Positions 37,101 to 48,166 of a DNA stretch of 64,000 nucleotides are shown piece by piece (positions within the stretch are counted from its first letter, which is position 1; the number at the start of each line of letters is the position of its first letter). Source of the stretch: Trichostrongylus colubriformis. Its lineage: Eukaryota > Nematoda > Chromadorea > Rhabditida > Trichostrongylidae. The notes beneath the pieces are model-generated. The model made no database searches. It was not told the DNA's origin and was given only the letters and a program-made list of their open reading frames with translations. Made by a program: the position numbers and the translations under genes. The stretch spans positions 7,197,155 to 7,261,154 of the forward strand of contig OZ022257.1 of NCBI GenBank assembly GCA_963978905.1, written 5' to 3'.

Positions 37101-38725
37101 AAAATTCTTGACCCAATCACACTACAGCATGTTTTGAGTGAGAAGCCGCTGCGAATATTGGCGTAAGTCACTTCAATTTGTTGTTAAGGATTCGTTCATT
37201 TCGCAACGTTCTTTCGGTTGTTACTGTGAATTGTATTTGATGATTAGACAGTGGAGATGAATGGCTAAAGGACAACCGCCTAACTCAGAATCGCGGACGA
37301 ATTCGACCACTGCGGACAAGTATGCACTTTTGAGAAGGAAAATCTCTAAAAAAGGGAATAGTTTGCAGCTTCCTGACTTGTATTTTCATTGTATTGCAGT
37401 GTATTTTATCTGTCTCACTCAGATTCCTTTTTAGAAATAAGGATGAAACGGAGGTTACTGCAAGGATTCTGAGTTATGGGTAAAAGCTTCGTTGTCGGTC
37501 GGGACTCGAATCCGCACTTCATGCTTTCCGGGCATATGTGCCAATCCATCACACTACCGACACTCATTTCACCTAACTCAGCTTCTGGATGGTATATTTA
37601 CCATAGCTTATCAGCACTCACACGTAAAACGTGTTGAACCGGTTGACCAGTATCGTCATCGAACCGTGAAGCCTAAGGCCGCTCTCAGACTTTGCGATTT
37701 TGCGATTTTGCGATTTTGCTCGTACATGTTGTCCATTGTATACACACATACACGTACACATACACATACAAACATACACACATACACACATACACACACA
37801 TCTAAAGATGGGCAAAGGAAAATCGCAAAATCGCAAAGTATGAACGCGGCCTAAAGGTTTAGTAGATACTGATTTCGAAAGTTTCGATTTTTGATGGCTG
37901 CATTATCGCCGCAGCTCGCCATGCGAAGGTTACTACAAGGATACTGAGTTATGAGGAAAAGCCTCGGTGTCGGACGGGACTCGAACTCGCACTTTGCACA
38001 TATGGATTGGATTGATGGATTAGCACATATGCCCAGAAAGCATGAAGTGCGAGTTCGAGTCCCGTCCGACAGCGAAGCTTTTGCCCATAACTGCATCCTT
38101 GTAGTAACTTTCGCATGGAGAGCTGCGGCGATAATCAGCAACTATCAAAAATCAAAACTATCAAGATGAAACGGAGCTTACTTTTTGTAGAATTGCGAAG
38201 AAGCCTCGTCTTGCAACGGGTGCCCGAGTTGGAATGGAGGTGATAAAGAAAGTGGACAGTATTGCATTGGACCACTTCAGGACTTCATTACGCAAAGGTT
38301 CGGAGCTGGTTATCACTGATCGTCATACTGTAGTGTGATTGGGTCAAGTGCAAACGGAGTGCATTATCTATTGACGCCGTCGTCGGCGGCGGGCATTTGA
38401 TTTTCACTCCGTCGCCGCCAGTGTCGGCATCAAATTGACGCCGGCAGTGCCGGCGACAGCGTCGGTACGCAAAGTATGAACCCGGCTTAAGATACGCGTT
38501 GATTAGAAAGATGATACGCCTGGTCGCTTAATCGCCTAAATCGCATGTGAGTTCACCAATTCTAATGTTATTCATTTACACATTTGATGATATTAACCCT
38601 CAAGGAAATGAGCAGTATCAAAAATCAAAAACTATTATAATCTAACCTGGTGGTCGAGAGGATGGGGCTTGCATCAGCCCCCAAAAAAGCACTCCAGCCA
38701 CTAGCAGGCCCAAAGGAAATGCCAT
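28180..38725 (-). CDS. Paralog B: secreted repeat-exon protein with 21 tandem 41-aa modules, 26 exons
   Basis: Unrecognised family. Exons (minus): signal exon 38647-38725 (MAFPLGLLVAGVLFWGLMQA), linker exon 36379-36491 (ends SKNDIT), 21 repeat exons of 123 bp each (separate entry), 29486-29553, 29358-29425, C-terminal exon 28180-28718. The sum is 3450 nt = 1150 codons (1149 aa), with every junction in phase; 861 residues are repeat. Linker exon 2 converts phase 1 to 0. Exons 29486-29553 (0 to 2) and 29358-29425 (2 to 1) return to phase 1 for the C-terminal exon, as in paralog A. The C-terminal domain matches A and C (e.g. LTLTNRIPLTFH, AIAMKDVLKVLCDIAVKL, NAAKFC-stop) but has lost the NRT and NDS sequons of A. 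Intron 1 contains a 1.8-kb Harbinger-like insertion. The protein is inferred to be secreted and heavily N-glycosylated; its role is unknown. Confidence 0.78.
29606..29637. repeat. 32-bp perfect palindrome in an intron of paralog B
   Basis: Perfect dyad centred on CTACTGACGTCAGTAG, containing the CRE-type core TGACGTCA. Lies between the last repeat exon and the first 68-bp exon. Confidence 0.8.
30028..35873 (-). repeat. Array of 21 duplicated 123-bp exons (41-aa modules) of paralog B
   Basis: Exon starts (lower coordinate; each 123 bp): 30028, 30414, 30697, 30977, 31252, 31534, 31816, 32098, 32380, 32662, 32944, 33219, 33500, 33780, 34055, 34337, 34619, 34902, 35185, 35468, 35751. Each is bounded by a 3' site such as TTTTATAG or TTTTTTAG and a 5' site GTAAGT or GTGAGT, phase 0-0. 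The module reads G-K-A-M-I-G-R-N-G-T-S-S, then a helix IEELRRNITALEAVVKAEQL ending FNDA. There is a heptad spacing of I, L, I, L, V over about 15 residues. NGT is present in all copies; NIT is in 18 and changed to NIA in three. The first copy (35751) has ACG where the others have ATG, so that codon is internal, not a start. Introns are as similar as exons, which implies recent expansion or gene conversion. Confidence 0.9.
36769..37070. repeat. Palindromic element, about 300 bp
   Basis: Arms start ATTATTTTGAAACTTCTTCTG and run through GGCCTAACGTTTCGACC to a GC-rich centre (TGACACGGAGTGGCG). Nested in the Harbinger-like element; no coding capacity. Confidence 0.7.
37494..37561 (-). repeat. tRNA-like / SINE head
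   Basis: 68 nt with acceptor-type ends GTCGGTAG...CCGAC and a B-box-like GGATTCGAGTCCC; A-box is degenerate. Probably a tRNA-derived repeat, not a functional tRNA. Confidence 0.5.
37677..37851. mobile_element. Short Harbinger-like MITE nested in the 1.8-kb element
   Basis: 175 bp, inverted ends based on GGCCGCGTTCATACTTTGCG and GCGATTTTGCGATTTT, flanked by TAA (37674-37676, 37852-37854). The centre is an ACACAT-type microsatellite (about 37740-37800). Confidence 0.7.
37919..38118. repeat. 200-bp palindrome of a tRNA-like repeat
   Basis: Left arm and right arm are inverted copies carrying GTCCGTCCGAC/GAGTTCGAGTCCCGTCC, i.e. two tRNA-like 3' halves head to head around a short loop at about 37995-38044. 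Confidence 0.65.
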
Positions 38726-38773
38726 TTTCACTCGTCGTCTGGTCTATGGGGCTATGCTCAGTGGGAATGGGAA

Positions 38774-38782
38774 ACTGAAAAA
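38774..38782 (-). promoter_or_regulatory. Probable trans-splice (SL) acceptor of paralog B
   Basis: GAATTTTTCAG ending 49 nt before the ATG at 38725, matching the positions in paralogs A and C. Confidence 0.55.
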
Positions 38783-41122
38783 TTCTTCAAAATATAAAGT
38801 AATTTCTGGATAAGCATAGTACTTGACAGTGAAGAGAGATGAAGAAAAGGTGCTCAGGGAATGTTGTGCACATACGAAGACAGTAGTAGGGGTATATCGG
38901 ATCGCATGTGAGGAGATGGTTGAATACGAAAGTCGAGCATCCGAGTAGTGCGAAAATGAAGAAAAATGGAGCGGAATGGTCAAAAACAAAAGGGATAGGA
39001 CCCCCTCCCCACCATTGATTTGAAAAGCGGACAAGCCGCGTTAACGAAAGGAGCGGGTCATTTTGAAAAAAGGTGTTGAAAAAAACGGCTCTTAAAAAGT
39101 TTGGAGGCTTTTGTTCTTTGCCAATTTCGCCACATTTGGTCCTTCTATACCTACAGCTTTCATTTGGATAACTCGTTTCAGGACTTCTTATTACTCACAT
39201 TGCCACTACCAACGTATTCGAAGAATCACATCAAACTAAAGGATCTCGCCAGGTTCAGAAATCACCAAATTTTTTGAAGTGAATTTTGATAGAAGCTGTT
39301 CAGACGAGACAGGCATAGCGGAGTGGATAAGAGCGTAGGCTTATGTCTGCTTCTAAAGGTTTGATCTGTGTCGAGGCCCTACAAGAAAGTTCAAAATCCG
39401 CGTCAAATCTACGTTGGCAGGCGGACGTATGGAGAATTATAGACACAGTAGTATACCTAATAATTGCACGAGAATCAGAGTCAAAGACAGAATGTGGTCA
39501 ACCCGAAGTTAGCCCTCTGCGGGCAACTTTGAAGGCCCATCTCTTTGTAATATGTGAGGCTATTCGATTTACCTCCTTGAGGTGGTAAATCCTTGGGTAA
39601 CTATCCGGGATTCACCTTTTTTTGCGCTATCATGAGGCGTCGTCATGGAGCTACGAAAGCTAAAGCCCTTGCTTCGCTCAGCTGACAGGTAGCTCAAGTG
39701 GGTGTGGCGGGCGTAAGCTCAGGCGGGTATAGCGCCTTAGCGGCGCATTGTGGCGTAGCAGAAATGTGCAACTTGGATGATTGTGCCAGGATCCTTTTGT
39801 GCCTTTTTGAGGTAGTCTTAAAAAGGTAACGTGATGCCTCAACGAAGAGAGGACAAGCTGAAGATGAACAAAAACAATAACCTAAATACCATTCCATACA
39901 TTTATATGTAGCCTACGCAATATTGATGACCTTTTGTTCGTGATGATGAAGCCATACATTCAGAGAAATGGAAGATTTCTCTCTTATGATATGTTAGGAA
40001 ATGAAAGAAAAACTTATGACTAATGGTCGATTTAGCCAAAGCAAAGGTCGATTGAAGACGCCGATGTCATGGAAATTTATATGCGACATGTTGCAAATTA
40101 GTCTATTCCAAAACAGCGCTATTCAATGACGAAACATCAAGCATTTTGCCAGAAATTACATTCCGAAATTAAAAGCTCGAGAAAATGTGAATGCTTTTTC
40201 CAGCAGCGTGCTCCTAGAGATCATTTACTTGCTTCACGCAATATCTAACAAAATTTTCTGAGGAAAAGGTGGTGGCAAGTGGTGCGTTCACCCTGGCATA
40301 ATCGTGAGAACAAGTTCTACAAAGGCACTGTATGGCCCGGTGGCATGAAGACGCCATCGCTACTCTGAATGGTATTGGTAAACATGGCGTGTCCCAAAAG
40401 AAATTGATTCACACCCAATCGTTTTCAACTTATTTTTCATCCTTGCTTTGTCTGTCCAACATTGGTAATCTAGAGACTAAAACAGTTAGAATGGATGTCA
40501 TTGAGGTTGAATCAGTTGATTGGATATTATTAAGATGTACCTTATATTTTTATATTTTTATTTTTGTATGATAATCAGTCAACTGATGAGGCACTCCAGT
40601 GCTGGGCTCACAGTGATATTAGCACTAAGATTAGAATGCAACGGTTGCATTCATTCTGCTTATCACTAAAACTACAAATGCGATTTTGAGGGATGCATCA
40701 GTAACGAAAATTTCAAAAGTGCAAAATTTTTGAGGAATGTGGTCTGGTTGCACTCATTGATTTTGAAATTAGGCGTATCCAAAGAGGGGCCATCGACGGA
40801 CCTACGCGTACCTGTGATGTGCAGCGATCATACATAGCAGATGTTGCGCTCGCTTGGAAGTCGGTCGGCTATTTGGATGCCGTGGAATGCAATGTATCGA
40901 GCCTCTAAGTTGCTTCGAGAGCGTTTGTCAATGCCGATTCTCAGGTCTGCTGCCATTCACCATCTGATCAGCCAAATCGTTGCTCTAACTGCTTTCTAGA
41001 TGATATAAATTGTGGGTAATCTGCAAATTCTCTGCGCCTTGTCATTCTATTTTCCTATCAGATTCTTTAGATTTCCTCTGAAACGTGCACATTTCGTTCT
41101 GCATTTTTTTCATATCATCGAT

Positions 41123-41287
41123 TCAAAAAAATTTTATTATATCAGTTGTCCAATTAAAGCGTCTACTTGCGTTGTGCTCTGAGATTGGTAGTCTGGTGTG
41201 ATAAGGGCGAGTTTGAAATGTGGGAATGCTGGTGCAAGCACTAATGTCGAAGCATGTCTGACCATCGCGATCACCAGCTTGAATATC
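41123..41287 (-). pseudogene. Orphan copy of the saposin-like gene's last exon (unit 2)
   Basis: Same acceptor and DIQAGDRDGQTCFDISACTS motif (one Gly to Ser change), open to a stop after DIIKFF. No upstream saposin exons are present between it and unit 3's start at about 41.8 kb. Confidence 0.75.
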
Positions 41288-41896
41288 CTGAAAAAGCATC
41301 ATAGAGGATGAAATTGGTGAAAGTGCACACCAATGGCGTCTCTGCCAGGGCACTCCCATGTGTCGAGGAAAAGGGTGTATGCAGGGTCAAGCGTGGCGTC
41401 GATAAAATTTTTGAAGAGTACGACTCCTTTCCTAGAAGGGGTCTTCATACGACTCCCCCCTCCCATTCTTAAGGTTCAACTATTTCTGTGGTTTCTACCC
41501 AGCCAATGCGATTTATCAAGAAAATTAAGAGCCTATGGTCAAAAAAAAAACACCGAGGCCAACCCCCTGACAAAATAAGAGAAATAAGGAACTGAAAAAA
41601 CTCTGTGCCCATATTCCGAAACAAGAGCGTCTAACAAGGGAAGGGTTTCAACTTCCCATGTAATCTTGAAATGAGACCCGGGTGGATCGATAGAGCTCCG
41701 GACACTGATTATAACTGTGAAACCAATGTTACAAAATGCCCTTCTGAAGCGAGTTGTCGGTTTATTTTACCGTAGAAAGTATAGAATGAATTCTTGACGT
41801 GGCACGTGGAATGTAGCGGATAAAGACAGAGGGAAGTAAAGAGAAACAAACAAATTCAACCTATTTATCCTCTCCTGTGTCCTGCTGCCTGTCTCT

Positions 41897-42120
41897 GGGT
41901 GTAGGTTGGGACACACGAATCTAGGCCGTGACCCTGTAATAGCCTGTGGCCTTTGACCTAAGCCTTAAATAATTCAGACAATTTGTTCATGTAAATCGTG
42001 TGCTCCTTGCAAGTCTGTTCCGTTGTATAGTCAAATTGTCTGAATTATTCATGTCAGAGGGCAAAGGCCACAGGCTGTCACAGGGTCACGGCCTAGATTC
42101 GTGTGTCCCAACCGTCACCC
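41897..42120. mobile_element. Second 9-bp-TSD MITE family, copy 2
   Basis: 224 bp, same family as 54346-54543, flanked by CCTGTCTCT and an imperfect CCAGTCCCT. The empty site is preserved in units 1 and 2 (GCCTGTCTCTCACTTTTGCT near 11000 and 24500). Confidence 0.8.
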
Positions 42121-42703
42121 CCAGTCCCTCACTAATGCTGTAACGCGCTCACAGATATAGGAGGGCGGATTTTACACTAATCCAATCGCTATGTACGTGG
42201 CACAATAGCTAGCTGGTCAAAAAGGGTCATAAAAGGTAACCGGAATCTTAAGGAAATTTTTGAAGGCATCATCTACAGAAAATGCCAATATTCACCAGAT
42301 AACCCATTAGAATAGCATTTATACTTCGTGTAAGCAACGGAGTTGTGAAAGATGTTGAAATTTGAGAGTGAAATCTGGAAAAAAGGTATTTCTTCTTCTC
42401 GATTTCGAAAACTAGGAAATAAGAAATGCATGTTGCTTCCATCAACTCATATGTGATGGTTTCATGCTAAGTCGTACGGCATTTCCAAACATTTTACGAC
42501 GTGGTTTCTGGAGGCGCCGTCGAGCCCTCACTTGTTCTGAAGTGGCGTTTTGAAAGAATTTAGATTTTATCACACTGCTTGGTGCATAGGCAGAGTGCGT
42601 CTGAGGAGCATTCGTTGTAGAAGAACCAGAAGGAAAAAACATCAAAAATTAGTTAAAGGGATTCGTTTATCTGATTTATAATTACTATTGCTAATCAAGC
42701 AGT

Positions 42704-42706
42704 ATC

Positions 42707-42737
<31 letters not shown>
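42704..42737 (+). repeat. (CAA)n microsatellite
   Basis: About 11 consecutive CAA units in unit 3; unit 1 and 2 have only a few at the equivalent place (near 11610 and 24995). Confidence 0.85.
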
Positions 42738-42739
<2 letters not shown>

Positions 42740-43742
42740 CAGAAACAATGAAAGCAGGTTTCATTGACAAACATCTCCCCTTCCTCAAACAAAAACTCTT
42801 GGTAATTATAAACCAGACCTGACCTAACCTACTTTAAAAAAGGCAGTCGGGTAAGAGATCACTCCCATCCACCCCACTCTGTCCAGCAAAGCCACTACAA
42901 AGGTGCAGCTCGAGCAGTTATCTAGGGACTTACTCGACCCGAGAAAGTAAGCCACTGATCTGATTATCGCGTGGTGTACCTTTCGTTCCACCAATTCCAG
43001 CCCTATAAACGGTGCCTAGGGTTGCGTTGATACTCCACTGAATAAGATTTTTGGATTCTGATTGTGAAAAATACGTATCGATCGAGGAAATGAGAGTGTC
43101 TGCGTATTCGCGGTTTGGATTTTCGGCGGATCGGTGTATCCGCGATTTTGAACATTTGCCATAATGAATATAGACTGGTGTGGCGGTGCGTGGCATCGCC
43201 AAAATTCTCAAACCGTGGATGCGCCGCACCGCCACCGACAAGAATTTTATTCAGATGAGTATGAGCGCAGCTCGAAGAATAATTTTGGTGTTGAGATGTA
43301 GTCTCATGAAACGATATTTTGGTAGCAATTACGTATTCATTTGTTCTGGTCGTCTGACCGGTCCACGATGGCCAACGAGCGCCATCTACGATTTTTCTTC
43401 GCAAACATCTTCTAGCCTTCATGAACTGTAACAGCCTGAAAACAGCTAGGACATCCGAAGATGTTCTCAGTATTGCACGGTAGTGTGTGAGGGACTAAGC
43501 TTGCAACGTGCTAGATGCTTTTCGAGATCGTGTTCGTTAAGTAGTGCCAACTTTCTGCGAGACAGACCTCATGGATAAGATCAACTGAGATTCATACGCA
43601 TAGCTATGTACACAGTTTTGCTTCTAATCTTTTCTGCGAAGTAAAAGAATGCCTATCATACATTAATGTAATAACTATATCAATTATTGTGGAAATATTC
43701 AGCGGTTAGTAGTTGCCAGCCAGTTTTATTAATCGTTAATTA

Positions 43743-44415
43743 TTGGGTAGTCTAAAAAGCCTTTTCGTATTTTCAAATACCGCTTTTTCCCTCCAAACTG
43801 CTTTCCAGCAATCTCTTCTGTACATACACATGTAGTACAAGTCCACACGCATCTATAGGTATTATTGTCTTCCATCTCCCGGATAATCCTTTTCGGCAAA
43901 ATAAACATATCAACGGTCCACCTCATTTTCAACACAAAAATTATAAAAAAATTTTTCTTTGAATGGCGTTAGACAGGGAAAGGAAAAGGTGATAATCCAA
44001 TGGAGCAAGATCAGAGCTATAAGGTGGATGGGGCAGCATTTTTTTATCCAAGCTCGAGAATTTTTTGGCGAGTCACTTTTCAACAGTGGGAAGAACTTGC
44101 CAAAAATTGCCTCGCCAAAAATTTTCGAGCTTGGATAAAATTGCCGCCCTATAGCCCTGATCTTGCTCCATCGGTTTATCACCTTTTCCTTTCCCTGTCT
44201 AACGCCATTCAAAAAAAAATTGAAATTGAAAATGAGGTGACCTTTGATATGTTTATTTTGCCGAAAAGGGTTATCCGGGAGATGGAAGACAACAATACCT
44301 ATAGATGCGTGTGGACCTCTACTACATATATATGTACAGAAGAAATTTTGTGGAAAGCAGTTTTGAGGGAAAAAGCAGTATTTAAAAATACGGAAAGACT
44401 TTTTAAACTACCCAA
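43743..44415. mobile_element. Foldback mariner element of a second family (673 bp)
   Basis: Termini TTGGGTAGTCTAAAAAG flanked by TA on both sides (43741-43742, 44416-44417). Both arms derive from a mariner 3' end; the plus strand reads LPPYSPDLAPSVYHLFLSLS, the D-containing catalytic C-terminal block. Units 1 and 2 lack it at the matching position (near 12955 and 27290). Confidence 0.85.
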
Positions 44416-44844
44416 TATTTTATTTATTTAACTGGACTTCAAATCAGTTTTCAGAAGAGGAGGAGGAGTAGACGTGCTAAGGTGTCGGTAAAGTCATTCC
44501 GTGATAATGACGATAAAGTCGCTGGCACATCGCCAACACTGAACAGCGCTTCAATAGCGCCAAAGTTTGAAATTTGGTCCCTTAACCGGCATGTTTTACC
44601 CCTTATTTTCGGCGCAATAGCCCTGGGGTCCAGCTATAAACGGCGCCACTAGTTTGCACGCATCGCGTCGCAGGTTGCAAATCGTGTCCAAACAATTTGC
44701 AGAAATTAAAGGAGCCTAGGGAACCGACAGATACTCACTTTGTTGTTTCTTTTTCTTAATGAGGACATCAGTAAGCAAATAATAGGGCAGACATCACTGA
44801 TGGAGCCTGAAAGGGTATTATGCACGTTATTGAACGCTACGTAA

Positions 44845-45062
44845 TTCTTTTCCGTGCAACTTTTTGAAATTTTTTTCTGTTTCAATTTAAGTCGATCCAG
44901 CCATCGGGTTGCCGCCATATGAGAGGCAGTACCTGGGACCATCGACTGGTTGATTCGGTTAGTGGCCTTGCATGCTGAGGAACCAAGGCGGTGTTCGTGA
45001 ATTTCGCCCCTCTCGCGAAATAGTCGTAGTTCACTTTTAATTGAAGTCATAGAGAATATGAA
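44845..45062 (-). pseudogene. Degenerate mariner transposase N-terminal fragment
   Basis: The minus strand reads IHEHRLGSSACKATNRINQS, related to the HTH region of the element at 4524-5030, but without intact ends or the rest of the transposase. Confidence 0.6.
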
Positions 45063-45285
45063 TGTTGCATTGGAAACTGGCTAAGAGTTTCGACAGTTAC
45101 TGATGCTAGTGGTCCCCACAGAAATTCCGCATACGCGACGCCTGGCCATAAACGCGTAACAGTAATTAGCCGCGGCGGGATTTGATGCTGAGAGCTGTTC
45201 GAATGCTTTGTGTTTTCTCCTGTATCTGAGACTTCTTTTCTCGATTAATCGATCATGCACACACTGAAAGTTAATAAAATGCATT

Positions 45286-45291
45286 TTTATT
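45286..45291 (-). promoter_or_regulatory. Poly(A) signal AATAAA, paralog C
   Basis: AATAAA about 173 nt after the stop at 45464, same conserved context as in units 1 and 2. Confidence 0.6.
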
Positions 45292-45463
45292 GTCTTCTTT
45301 TGGAAATGATGCGAGATATAATCAATCAAGATGTGTCTCAAAGTGAGGTGCGTGTAGCTCGTGCTAGAAGCTTTTGCAATTGATCGACTGCTTATCAAAT
45401 AATATCAATCACGGAATTTTGCCAGAAACGTGGCTCACTTATAACACTGTGCTACTGAGTGCA

Positions 45464-48129
45464 TCAACAAAATTTCGCTGCATCGACAACTTTTTTGATT
45501 CTATCGAAAAATTCTGAATCAATCGTTTTCAGTTCCGCTTTTTCACCCAAATAGAATTCGAAATACGATTTTAGAAGCAACCCACGGGTGTTCAATTTAA
45601 CTGCAATATCGCAGAGAACCTTCAGGATATCCTTCATCGCAATCGCCGCAAAATCCAATTCTTGAGCTCTGTCATCCCTGCCAGAAGTATAATCAAAAAT
45701 TCTGTGGCTTGATTTATTCAAAGCCACAAAAATCTGTTTGATATCGTAGAATGTCAGTGGAATACGATTTGTCAGCGTTAAGCGGATTGTATGTATGGTA
45801 ACCGTCAATGAGTCATGCTGCTGAATTTCGATTGGCAACGAATTGTTGGCGGCGAGTAGTGCAGCTTCAATGAACTTCAATGACTTCCTGATATCGCCTT
45901 TTTGATCGTCCTGAATACTCGAATACAGCGGTACACTAGTTACACTAGTCACAGTATCGTCATCTGAGGGAATTTCCGTTTCATCGCTGGTCCGATTTAC
46001 AAATGCTTCTGAAAAAATTTCCTTTAAAATGCGCGATGTTCACTCCTTTTTTCAATTTTCTCAATCAAATTCTTTTTTTCAACTCAGTTTTCATTTTTAG
46101 CCGCTATTGCCCAGTTGCACAGACACTCTAACTTGGTGAGGTAGCGCGTGCTAAAAAGCAGCGGTCGGCTGTGTGGCGATTGGTCGAAATTTCGCGCGGC
46201 CGCCCGCGACGGGCAAGTTGTTTATAGTGTTGTCTGTTTGAACAACATCATCCACAACATAGGCGAACTTCCGAAGCTTCCAACCTACAATCTTCGAATA
46301 TCCTTCAAGGTACTAGCCCATTGCGTGCGGAATTGTAAACGACTGCGGCAAGTAGTACTGACAGCGCCGCGAAGCAAAAGTTTGACTAATCGCCACATAA
46401 CCGCAGCGATCGAACCCCTCAGCGCACAACACAATTCTCAACGGGATCAACGAGGCATTTGGCACGCGCGGCGACACAATTCGCATGGCGCGACAATATA
46501 GCTGGACAGTCCTGAAGCATACCCGAATAGCCTTGTCGAGGGAGGGAAGAGAGGCATTTAAAGGCACACCACGCGATAATCCAATCAGTGGCTTACTTTC
46601 GTGGAGCGAGTGTGCCCTTGGATGACTGCCCAAACTGCATCCTTGTTGCGGCTGCACGGTGCACCCTCATGGTGTTGTGCCTGCTTGGGCAAAACCGAGC
46701 CACGCCCACCCGGCTGGATCACACCCGGCCTCAGACCAACAAGTTTCCAACGTGGGGCTCACGTGGAAAATGAAATTTGCTCTAAGAGATAATAATTAAA
46801 TGAAACAGCCATTCTGGTATCGAAGGCAGCTTCCACATCGGAAAATCTTCCATCTAACGCCGCGTATGATTCAGCTGGGTGGGCGTGGCTCGGTTTTGAT
46901 CAAGGAGGCACAACACCGTGAAGGTGCATTGTGCAGCCGCAACAAAGATGCAGTTTGAGCAATTATCCAAGGACCTAATAGATCCACGAAAGTAAGCCAC
47001 TAATTGGGTTATCGCGTGGTATGCCTTTAAGGAAAATGCTAGTCAAAATCAATTTATGAATTCAAATATTTTCCCTAGTTCCCGCCCATCTCACGGACTG
47101 CGCTCCATCAAGTGATGTCACCGAAATGGCTAACTATGTCTCTCTGTAGACTGATGTCATGGATGAATATGTAGATTATGAAATTTATGCGATGATGTTC
47201 TCTCAGCAGCTTAAATGAGGTGTTGAGATGGGTATGCGACTGGACGCGAATGGACAGGGTTGGGAACGAGGACGTGAGAGCGATCATGCAGATGACTCCT
47301 GTCCAGCTGAGGTAGACAGCAGCGGCTGCGATGGTATGGACACGTACTGAAGAGACCAGAAGACCACCTACAAGTAAAGTACTGGATTCCGAAGCGCAAA
47401 GAAAGCAACCTTGCAGAGCTTTAGAGAAAAGGTAAAGAAACATCATCAAGAGCGACCTCACCGAAGTGGAGACCACGACGGAGGATGGTATTTGATTGGA
47501 ATATGTGGCGCCGTCTGACAAGAACAGCGGACCCTGCTACGGCACGGGACTAGCCCCAGGGAGAAGAAGAAGAAGAAGAAGAGTTGCAATGATGTTTTCC
47601 GGCTAACTATGTAAATGACTAGTGGGGAAAAGCCATTCGCGTGCCATTTCGCAACGTATGCGATAAAGAGAAGAACGTAGTGATTAGAAAGTCCGCTCTC
47701 TAAAAGAGGCTACTAGTAAATGATCTTTGCTTTACACCGTAAGCAATAAAATCTGCTTATAGGTTACCTGTTTAGCCAGGATCTGCTAGGCCTCATAAGA
47801 GCACATCAAATGCTTGAAATAAACAAATAAGTGAGCAGATCCATGACCTTCTTTCATGAGTTTATGGGTTATACTACCAGTTAGGCTGGCGCACACTACT
47901 GATTTGGAAAATGATACGCCTGGTCGCCTAATCGCCTAAATCGCATAAGCGATCATCAACTGTGAACCTACCTCATTAGTATCATTACGTCATTACTAGC
48001 CATTACGAAAATCAGCAGCTATCGAATATTAGAGACCTTCGAAAACTTACCTGATAGTTTTGGGGGTGTCGCTTGCATCAGCCCACAAACAAGCGCTTGG
48101 AACAGTACCAGGCTCCAAGGAAATGCCAT
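45464..48129 (-). CDS. Paralog C: secreted repeat-exon family protein lacking all repeats, 2 exons
   Basis: Exons (minus): signal exon 48051-48129 (MAFPWSLVLFQALVCGLMQA) and C-terminal exon 45464-46008, total 624 nt = 208 codons (207 aa). The signal exon ends in phase 1 and the C-terminal exon begins in phase 1 (G|AA = Glu, then AFVNRTSDE), so they splice directly in frame. The linker, repeat and 68-bp exons present in A and B are missing: sequence matching unit 1 stops near 47880 and resumes at the position equal to unit 1's ~20540, which indicates one deletion of about 2.9 kb. The C-terminal domain keeps the family motifs (LTLTNRIPLTFYDI, MKDILKVLCDIAVKLN, DAAKFC-stop). The ORF is open and the splice signals are good (CAG|GTAAGT style donor; TTTTTTCAG acceptor), so it may be functional. 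A TIR element (46172-46397) and a LINE tail lie in the intron. Confidence 0.75.
46172..46397. mobile_element. Short TIR element in intron of paralog C
   Basis: Inverted ends TGTGGCGATTGGTCGAA / TTGACTAATCGCCACA, 226 bp; sequence on each side matches unit 1 contiguous sequence near 16000, so it inserted after the units duplicated. Confidence 0.6.
46557..47030. mobile_element. Foldback family FB-A, most complete copy
   Basis: 474 bp; ends TTTAAAGGCACACCACGCGA and (inverted) TTAAAGGCATACCACGCGAT. Arms contain CAGTGGCTTACTTTCGTGGA in opposite orientations. Confidence 0.75.
47206..47581 (+). mobile_element. LINE 3' end, copy 3
   Basis: Unit-3 counterpart of 16304-16672, ending in a (GAA)n run at about 47562-47581, typical of RTE-like 3' ends. 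Confidence 0.75.
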
Positions 48130-48166
48130 TTTCACTCGTCTTCTGGACTATGTGACTAATCGCAAA

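Larger units (their letters stand above)
36670..38487. mobile_element. Harbinger-like TIR element with TAA target duplication (1.8 kb, nested)
   Basis: Ends GGCCACGTTCATCCTTTGCG and (inverted) AGCCGGGTTCATACTTTGCG, each next to TAA (36667-36669, 38488-38490). Internally it holds at least three further structures: the palindrome at 36769-37070, a smaller relative at 37677-37851 and a tRNA-like palindrome at 37919-38118. No transposase ORF seen. Located in intron 1 of paralog B; absent from unit 1. Confidence 0.65.
24405..41375. repeat. Tandem duplicated unit 2 (paralog B)
   Basis: Same order of markers as unit 1, enlarged by the exon array and a 1.8-kb insertion at 36670-38487. The unit is diverged from units 1 and 3 with many indels, so the duplication is not recent, unlike the array inside it. 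Confidence 0.8.

Noticed and set aside
43003..43422. 139-codon minus ORF (also near 12505-12819 and 26831-27100)
   Set aside because: Shared between units as duplicated flanking DNA downstream of the genes; frames differ and no splice or domain evidence.
44000..44431. A 143-aa gene
   Set aside because: It is the right arm of a mariner foldback (C-terminal transposase block), not an independent gene.
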